NCBI GenBank assembly: GCA_903927685.1
Contig: CAIYOB010000398.1
Location: forward strand, 1-16,923
DNA: 16,923 nt
Source: an uncultured Planctomycetaceae bacterium
GTDB lineage: Bacteria; Planctomycetota; Planctomycetia; Pirellulales; Pirellulaceae
Direction of reading: 5' to 3'
Shown: positions 1-9,000 of the stretch, piece after piece
How the letters are laid out: each line of letters starts with the position of its first letter
Position numbering within the stretch: position 1 is the first letter of the stretch
The notes under the pieces: generated by a model
Databases searched by the model: none
What the model saw: the letters and a program-made list of their open reading frames with translations, nothing else
What the model was told of the DNA's origin: nothing
Program-made: the position numbers and the translations under genes

Positions 1-3000
1 CGGTTGAGCGCCTCGGGTAACCCGCTGCGAGCCGACGGATTCTTCGTCGGCGACCAGAATGTTTACCGGCCCAAGTTGGGCGATCACGACAATAATCCCT
101 CGACGCCGCCCCAGCCGTTGACGCGGACCTACCTGGCGATCCAGGGGCTGGGCATGGGCCAAGGCACGGCCCTGGATGGGACGCCCTACGACGGCATCGA
201 GTATTCCAATCTGGAGACGATGGAACTCTATCTCACCGGCGGCGCCGACCAGTTCTCGATGGAGGCCACGCACGCCGGTCAGACAACGGTGAACGGCGGG
301 GCAGGAAACGACCGGATCACCGTCCGAGCCCTGGGGGGAACGGCGGATGTCCTGGGCGGAGCGGGCGATGACACCGTGCAGGTTGAAAGCGATGCGGCAG
401 ATCTCTCGGCCCTGATCGGCCGGCTGACGTTCGACGGCGACGGGCATTTCGACGAGGCGTCAAGCCGGGTTCCCTTCGATCCGACGGTTCATCAGTTCAT
501 CGTCGATACGGCGCCGTTTGTCTACATCCGCAGCGGCGATGCCGACGGCACATTCGTCGACAGTTCGGGCCGTACCGTATCCTACGCCCACGAGGAACGG
601 GCCCGCCTGGTTTTCGTGCGGCCGGACAACACCCTCGGCGTCTGGGTGGCCGATCTCGATCCGGCCAACGGCACGATCATCGAGGACTTCATCCAGGAGC
701 GCGGGCACCAGGAGTACGGCGTCCAGGAGCGAGGGGTGCAGGCGCTGGATGCCCAAGGCCGGCTGTTGTGGCTTGACGGCTCCGGCGGGACGACGACGGA
801 CCGGGCGGTTACCGGGCTGCCCGCCATCCAACTCCAGCGGGACGGCGGCGGCCAGCCAGTCTATCGCACGGTCGAAGGCCACCGCACGTTCTCCGACACC
901 GGCATGCCCTCGATCCTGACCATTGCGCAAGAGCGCGGCGTTCAGGAACGCAACGCCGCAGGCCAACTCCTGTACCTCGCCGACAACGGCGACCGCACGA
1001 CAAGCGTCACCGCTGTACCGGCCATCGCGGCCAACGGCAACGGTGGTCTGGTCTGGCTCGACGCCGGCGGCCGCAAGGTGCTCGTCCCCACGGGGACTCC
1101 GTCCCTGATCCGTCAGCCCGCTGAGACGCCTCGGCCCGTCTATCTCGTCTCGCCCGCCTCCGGTTCGCCCTACAAAGTGCTGGATGTTGCGACCGCCGAG
1201 GTCCAGGAACTCAGCCTGCTTCGGGCCTCGCAGGGCAATTACCGCATCGCCTGGGGCGCGGCGCCGGCCGATTCGGTGTTGATCGCCTTCAACGCTTCCC
1301 GCGACATGATCGCCACGCAACTGGCCAACCTGGCCAATCTCGATGCGGACGACTTCGCTGTCACCGAGATCTCACGGTCGGGCAACAGCGAATTGAGTGC
1401 CACGTACCGAATCACCTACCAGGGACGGTACGCCGGTCGCGACGTACCCCAGTTGATCGTCAGCCCGGAGTCCGGCTTCGAGGGCCAGGTCACAGTCACG
1501 ACGGTCACTCCCGGCCCGCGCAAGTCCTTTGTCTCCAGCCCCGACGGATCCGGTGCACTCCTGTGGCTCGCGCCGGACGGACTCAAGGCCGACGAGCCGA
1601 TCGTGCAGTACGGGCCAGGCAGCACGCTGCTCTTCCGCAGTGAGCCGTCCCGCATTCCGGTCAACCGGATGCGAGCCGCGGCGCTCACTCGTCCTCACGT
1701 CAACCGCAACGACGCCACGGGCGGCTCCGACAGCCTGACCGTGGTGGCCGATGCCGTAAGTTCCGTCCGTGGACTACTGGACCAGTACCAGCGTCCGGTC
1801 GATACGTTCGACGCCCGGGGCCTGCCCGTCTTGCATCCCGTCACCGTCCAGTACGACGCGACGCTGGTCGATCCACCGCTGACCATCACCGCCAATCGGC
1901 AACGCGACTTGCTGACGGACCAGTTGCGCAACCAGGCGGCGGGAGATGCGGTCGTGTACCTGGGCGGCGAGCCTGTCTTGGACGACGAGGGCCGGGTGGT
2001 CCTGGACATCTTCGGCAACCCGTTCGTCCATGCGGCGGGCGAGCCCCAGTTCCATCTGCCGCGCGAACAGGTTCGGGACGCTGTCGGCAATCCCCTCCGG
2101 TACCTGGGCGGTGAACCCAAGTTCTACTTCGGGGATGAAGAGGTGGCGGTTGGCGAGCCGGTGGTCGACAAGAACTTCCAGCCGGTCCTGGGCTTGGATG
2201 GCAAGGTGGTCGTCTATACCGCGGCGTCGCGTCTGGACCGCTTCGGCCGGCCGTTGACCCACCGCGCCGGCGAGCCGGTGTTCGTCCGCAACGCCAATGG
2301 TTCCGCCGCGATCGTGACCCATGCCGCCGGCGAACTTAAGCTCTACCTGGGCGGCGAGCCCAAGTTGTATGCAGGCGGCGAGCCGGCGTACCACACGGCG
2401 GCCGACCCGGTCCAACAACTGGCGACCTTCCAACGCATCTCCGGATTGGGGCTCGCCGGCGGCGTGGATTTCGCGCGCATCGAGTCGGTCTCGATCACGC
2501 TGGGGCGAGACGCGGATCTCTTCACCGTCGAGTCAACCTACACCGGCCCGACCACGCTGCGTGGCGGCGACGGAGCCGACGCGATTCGCATCCAGTCGAT
2601 TCAGGGGCCGGTGCGCGTCGAAGGCGGCGGAGGCGATGACCTGGTCGAAGTCTACGATGCTGCGTCGACGTTGAACCGCATCGAGGCCTTGCTGACGGTA
2701 GAAGGCGAGGGCGGCTTGGACACCCTGCGGGCCGTCGACACGGGAGATGCGGCAGCCAATCGCGGCGCATTGAACGCCTCCCGGCTGACCGGTTTGGGCA
2801 TGGGCAGCTCGGATCAGGAGGCGGTCAACCGTTCGCTGGGGATCGCGTACGGGACCGTGGAAGACCTGCAGATTCAGCTCGGATTCGGCTCGGACTCGTT
2901 CACCGTAGACGATACCCAGGCCGGCCGGACGAAACTGGACGCGGGGGCAGGCCACGACCTGGTCGACGTCCTCGACGCCACGGGCCACTTGATCGTCCTC

Positions 3001-6000
3001 GGAGCCGCCGGAAACGATACCGTGAACGTCCGGAGGGCGAAGGCGTCCAGCACGGTCGAACTCAGCGGAGAAAGCGGCGATGATCGCTTCAACTTGGGGA
3101 ACCTGGCGCCCGACGTACCGACACCTTCCGTCTCGCAGGTCGGGGTTCTCAGCCCGCTGGCCGGTCTGCTGCGGCTCGACGGCGGCGACGATTCCGACAC
3201 AGCCAATCTGGACGACTCGGCATCGCCGGCGAATTCAGCTGGCGCGCTCACGTCCGACACGGTCCGCGGGCTGGGCATGACGGCGGGCGCCGACTATTTC
3301 GATCTCGAGCAGCTGAATGTCTGGCTCGGAACCGGCGGCAACAACTTCGATATCGCCAGCACGCATGGGGGCACGACGTCGTTGTACGCAGGCAGCGGAG
3401 CCGCGGGCGCCGGGCTGATTGACGACACGATCAACGTCCGATCGATCGCCGGTTCGACGCGCATTTGGGGCCAGGGTGGCAGCGACATCCTGCGAGCCAA
3501 CGCGCTGGCCGACGGCTCGGCGTCCGGCGTCAACGGGCTCACGGCGCCGCTGGACCTGGATGGCGAAGGTGGTGGCGACGAGTACGTGGCGTACCTGGCC
3601 GGGTCCGGGGCGTCCGTCATCAACGTCCGGGACACCGGGGCGCCGGACGATGGCGCCGACCTGCTGTTTGTCAACGGCGCGGACCGCGAGGCCGATCCGG
3701 CCTCCGGCTATCAGGGAGACCTGTTCCTGCTCCGCAAGGACTTGGTGGCGGGGATCCACGGGAACGAGGCCGAATTAGTGCGTTACGACAAGAACATCAA
3801 CGGCCGCCTCATCGTGCGAGGTCTCCGTGGGGACGATCGGTTCGTCGCCGACGACAACAGCGCGATCACGACCCTCGACGGCGGGGACGGGCGGGATTCG
3901 TTCCAGATCGGCCAGATCTTCGCGACACCTCGCACGGCCCCCAACGTGCCCGCCGCGGAGGCGTTTGCGACTTCGGCCGTGGTCCTCGGCCTCGTCCGCG
4001 ACGTGCTGGACCGACCGGTGTTCGACCCGGCGAACGAGGCGTTGGACGAGGCGGCCGTCGCCCGCATCGCGGCCGCGCTGGCCGGTTCGCCCAGCGGTGC
4101 GCTGCCCGGCATCGGCTACCTGAGCAACGGCGTCACGTACTCGACGACCGTCTTCGGCGGGGGCCAGGACGACGTGTTCTCCGTGTACCACAACTCGGGC
4201 ACGCTGCGTCTGGAAGGCGAGGACGGCGACGACCAGTTCATCATCCGGGCCTTCGTCCTGTTGCCGGGCCAGGGTAACGTCCAAGCCCACACGGAGCTGA
4301 GCGGCGGCCGTGGAGCCGATTTGATCCAGTACGCCATCAACGCCCCAGTCCGGATCGACGGCGGCGACGGCTTCGACCGCGTCGTCGTGCTCGGCACTCC
4401 TTTCTCCGACTCGTTCGTGATCGATGGCGACGGGGTCTTCGGGGCCGGCTTGAACCTCCGGCTTCGGGATATTGAAGGCCTGGAAGTGGATAGCCTGGAA
4501 GGGGATGACGAAGTGTTCGTGGTGGCCACGTCCGAGGATCTGGTAACCACCGTCACCGGAGGTCTGGGCAGCGACTCGATCAGCGTCGGCGGCGACGTTA
4601 CGGAGACGATCTTCAGCCAGGACCCGTTGGGACGCGGCGGAGTCGTCAACCACAGTGTTCATCGATCGGCCACGACCGACTTCGGCTACTGGTTCGCCCG
4701 CGGCGACGGACTGAACGTGAGCGTGCTGGGGCAGGATGCCGAGCGGCGGTTGGACATTCGGCCCAGCGGTGAGGACACGCGGGTGTCGGAAGACGGGACG
4801 GTCACCGATACGTACGAGATCGAGCTACTGGGCTCCTTGCCGCTCGACTTTTCCACCCTGTTCTTGACCGTCGCAGCCGGGGTGATCAGCACCCAGCAGT
4901 TGCGGGCTGGAGGGGGCGGCGTCCTGGTGTCCGTCGACGGCGGACTCACGTACGCTCCGGCCGGAGTCCTGGCCTTCCGCCGGGATGACACGTCGCGCGT
5001 CCGCACCGTTCGGGTCAAGGGCGTGGAGAATTCCGTCGCAGGCGACCGGACGATCGCGATCAGCCACGGCCTGTGGTCGGCGGACGGACGCTATGAAGGC
5101 ATGGAGTTGCCGGACCTGGACGTGCGGGTGCTTGACAACGATTCGATCGGCTTGAGCATCGTGGAAGACGACGGCACCCAGGTGTTGGAGGCCGGTTTTG
5201 GCGACAGTTATACCGTGACTCTGACCCGTCAGCCCGGGGCTGGCGAGGTCGTGACGGTCGACTTGGAGCGCGACCCGCGCCTGGTTGTCAGCCCCGCCCG
5301 ACTCCAGTTCACCAGCGCCAACTGGGCCTCGCCGCAGACCGTGTCGGTTTCCGCAGCGGATGACTCCGTCGCCCAGCCGACCGATACGCGGTCGATCGGC
5401 CATCGTCTGTCGATCAACGGTGCGGCACTGGGTTCGGCCGAGGATTGGGCCACGATCCAGGTCGACGTGTACGACAACGACTCAGCCGGGGTCGTCGTCC
5501 GCGAGACCGACGGCGGCACACGCGTGACCCAGGGCGGAAGCGGCGACAGCTACACGGTGCAATTGACTCGCGCCCCACAAGTGTTGTGGTTCCAGACCTT
5601 GGCCGGCATTACGCCGTCCGTCACGGTTGCCTTGGCGACCGATGGACGCACGGAGGTCGTTACGGACAGCCGGATCCAGCTGGAATCGCTGTACCGGCTC
5701 TCGGCCGGGCCGATGATCTTCACTGCCGACGGGACGATCACCCGGCAGGGACCGGGCAGCTTCCGGCGCGAGGGCTTCGCGCCGGGACAGCTGATCCGCA
5801 TCGCCGACACCGGTTCGTCCAACGACTCGGCTGCGGGAACCGCCTACAAGGTGGCCGCAGTTGCGGACAACGTCCTCACGCTCACGCCGTCCGCCGGACT
5901 GACCGCAACGGCGTCGCCCCACGCGGCGATTTGGCTGGCCTCGGCCACGCTCCGCTTCGATGCCACGAACTGGAACGTGCCCTACACCGTTCAGCTGACG

Positions 6001-9000
6001 GCCAGCGCGGATGTTCTGCCGTCCGCTCAGGCCGTAAAGCCGTTCCCCGTCCGCCCGCACACCGTGGCCGACATCGCGGGCCCGCTGGTCGTCCAAGGAG
6101 GCCCGGATCCCACCCAGGATCGATCGCTGGCCCCGTCCGTGCGTCTGCCCGGCGAAACGGACGGCTCCGTGATACAGGAAGCCCTGCAGACGCCCGAACA
6201 GCAACAGGTCGACGCGCTGGCCGTGTTCAACGACTCCGACGCGAGCGGAGTCCCGGGTGCGATGGTGCTCCGCATGGACACGCCGGCGACCGACTTTGCC
6301 GTCGAAGGGCTGGCGATCACTGGACTCGGCATGGCCCGCGGATTGACGGACGGCAAGCTGTCGATCAACAAGGGCACTGCCGAGGCTCCGGCCTGGCTGA
6401 CCTACGGCGGCGGGATTACGTATTCTGACCTGGAGAGCGTCGAAGTGTTGCTGGGCACCGGCAACGATCGGTTCGCGATCGACGCGACGGCCGAACGGAC
6501 GGTGACCGTGATCCACGGCGGCGGAGGGGACGACACGCTGACCGTGTCCCGCACCTCCGGTGGGCCGCTGGTCGTCTACGGCGATACGTCCGATGACCGG
6601 CGCCGCTACTCCGGCAGCGACGATGTGATTTCGGAGCACGCCCGTGCCTTCGGCGAACCGGGCGACGACCGCATCGACGCGTCGCTGGCGACGGTCGGAG
6701 CCGTGCTGTTCGGGGGCGGGGGCAACGACGTGCTCATCGGCGGCCAGGGCGGCGACCAGATCGCGGGCGGCTTGGGCGACGATTCGCTGGACGGTCAAGG
6801 CGGCAACGACATCCTGTACGGTGACTCGGCCCTGAATATCGACGCCCACCTGGCGGCCCGCGACCTGGTCCGGCCCGGCGGCCTGTCCGATCCGGCCGAA
6901 CTCGAGTCCCTGTACCAGGTCGTGCATTCCGGACCGGGCGGGATGGATACCATTCTGGGCGGCAGCGGCGATGACATCTTAGCCGGTGATTACGCCGTCG
7001 TCCGGCAGGCCAGCGGCCAGCGGCCCGTGGTGACCACTGACTGGGTTGTCGAGGTTTACACAACAGCGGTGGGCCTGGGCGGCTCCGATCGCCTGGTCGG
7101 CGACGCCGGAGACGATTTGATGCTGGGCGGCGACGGCGCCGATTGGTTGGACGGCGGAGCCGGCGGGGACGTACTGATCGGCGACCACGGCCAGGCCAGC
7201 TTTGATCCGGCGGGCCTGCGGCAGCAGATTGCCACAATCGAGCCGAGCCTGGGCGGCCGGGACACCCTCCTGGGCGGCGCGGGCCAGGACTGGCTTTTGG
7301 GAGGAGCCGACCGCGATACAGCTCGCGGGGGCGACGGGCCAGATGGGATGCTGGGCGACAACGGCTTGCTGAACTTCATCGCCGGCGGCGTGTCCGGCAC
7401 GCTGGCTGTGATGGCCAGCACCGATCCGGCGTGGGGCGACGCGGACAGCCTGTCCGCGGACGCAGGCGACGACGTGGTCTTCGGTGGTACGGGCGACGAC
7501 GAGATCCGCGGCGGCGCCGGCCGCGACGTGCTGTTCGGGGACCACGGCCGTCTGGATGTCTCGCTGCCTTTCGATCAGAACGTGCTTTCGATCTTCACCG
7601 GTCCGGAGTTGGGCGCCGGCAACGACATCGTCCACGGAGACTCCGGCGACGATCTGCTCCTGGGCCAACAGGGAGCTGACTGGCTGTACGGCGGCGCTGG
7701 CGAGGACGACCTGATCGGCGGGCACAACGTGGTCGGCGGCGCCGACGGCGATGACTGGATCTATGGCGGTAACCGGCCGGCCTCGCCCCGCGGCGACTTG
7801 ACTTTGGAGACTTACGCCACGGTCGGCGACGGCGCGGACGTGATCCTGGGAGACAACGGTCAAATCACCCGCGCACCGCTCGCCGCCGATCCGTCGAATT
7901 GGCAACGGTATCCGGCGCCCTTTGCCGATGTGATCCGGCACGTCCAGCCCTTCGACGACGCCGATCGCGTGGCGGGCAAGGATGTGCTGTACGGCGATGC
8001 CGGGCGGGACGTCGTGTACGGCCAGCGCGGCGACGACGATTTGGGCGGCGGAGCGGGCGACGACGACCTGATCGGCGGCCTGGGTAGCGATCGCCTGACG
8101 GGCGGCGCCGGGGCCGATATCCTGATCGCGGACGTGGGCTACATCCAGCGGACGTTCGCTGGGGACGGTTCGCCCCAGTTGCATGCTGACGGCAGCCCGC
8201 ACCGAGATGTCTATCTGGAGGAAGTCGCGTCGCTCGACGGGACGATCGACTTGGATACCACGCCGCTGCGGTCCACGAATCCGAACCTGGCCGAACAGCT
8301 GCTGCGCGCCGATTTGGCCGTCCTGGCGGGCGGCTTCACATCCGGCGGCGCCCCGCACGTGCAGCCGGACAACGGCGCGTGGAACACCAGTCTGCTGTTG
8401 CTCGACCTGGTGCCGGCCTACGACGATGTTCTGGACGGCGGCGAGGGCCGGGACGTGCTGTTCGGCCAGCGGGGCAACGATACGCTGGGGGGCGGCGGAG
8501 GGAACGATGCGCTGTTCGGCGATGGAGCCACGAACCTGGCGCCCGGATATTCCGATCTGCCGCGTGTACTCAATGGCGTGCGTCTGATCGAGGCCAGTTC
8601 CGGCGCCGTCGTTCTGCAGCCCTTCGGTTCGGCCTTTCAAGTGCCGGCCACGCTGTATCCGGAGCAGCTCGGCTTGAATCAGCCGTTCTTCCTGGAATTC
8701 ACCTTGGGGCACGTCTTGCCGGAGCTGCTGCCCGCGTCCTCAAACGCACTGCTGAGCCTGGCCGGCACGGGGCCGCTGCAGCGCGGCGACGGTGTCCATC
8801 TGAGGCCCCTGCTGGCGCTGGTGCCCGACGTGGTGCAGCACGCCTGCGAGTTGCCGCAGGCGGATGCGCTGGGGCGAATCGTGCCGGCAACGCACTTCGT
8901 GGACCGCTGCGTGCTGCCGGGACACGACGCCCTGGACGGCGGCGCGGGAGACGACTTGCTGGTGGGTGATCGGGGGCTGGTCTACACCCCGTTGATTACC

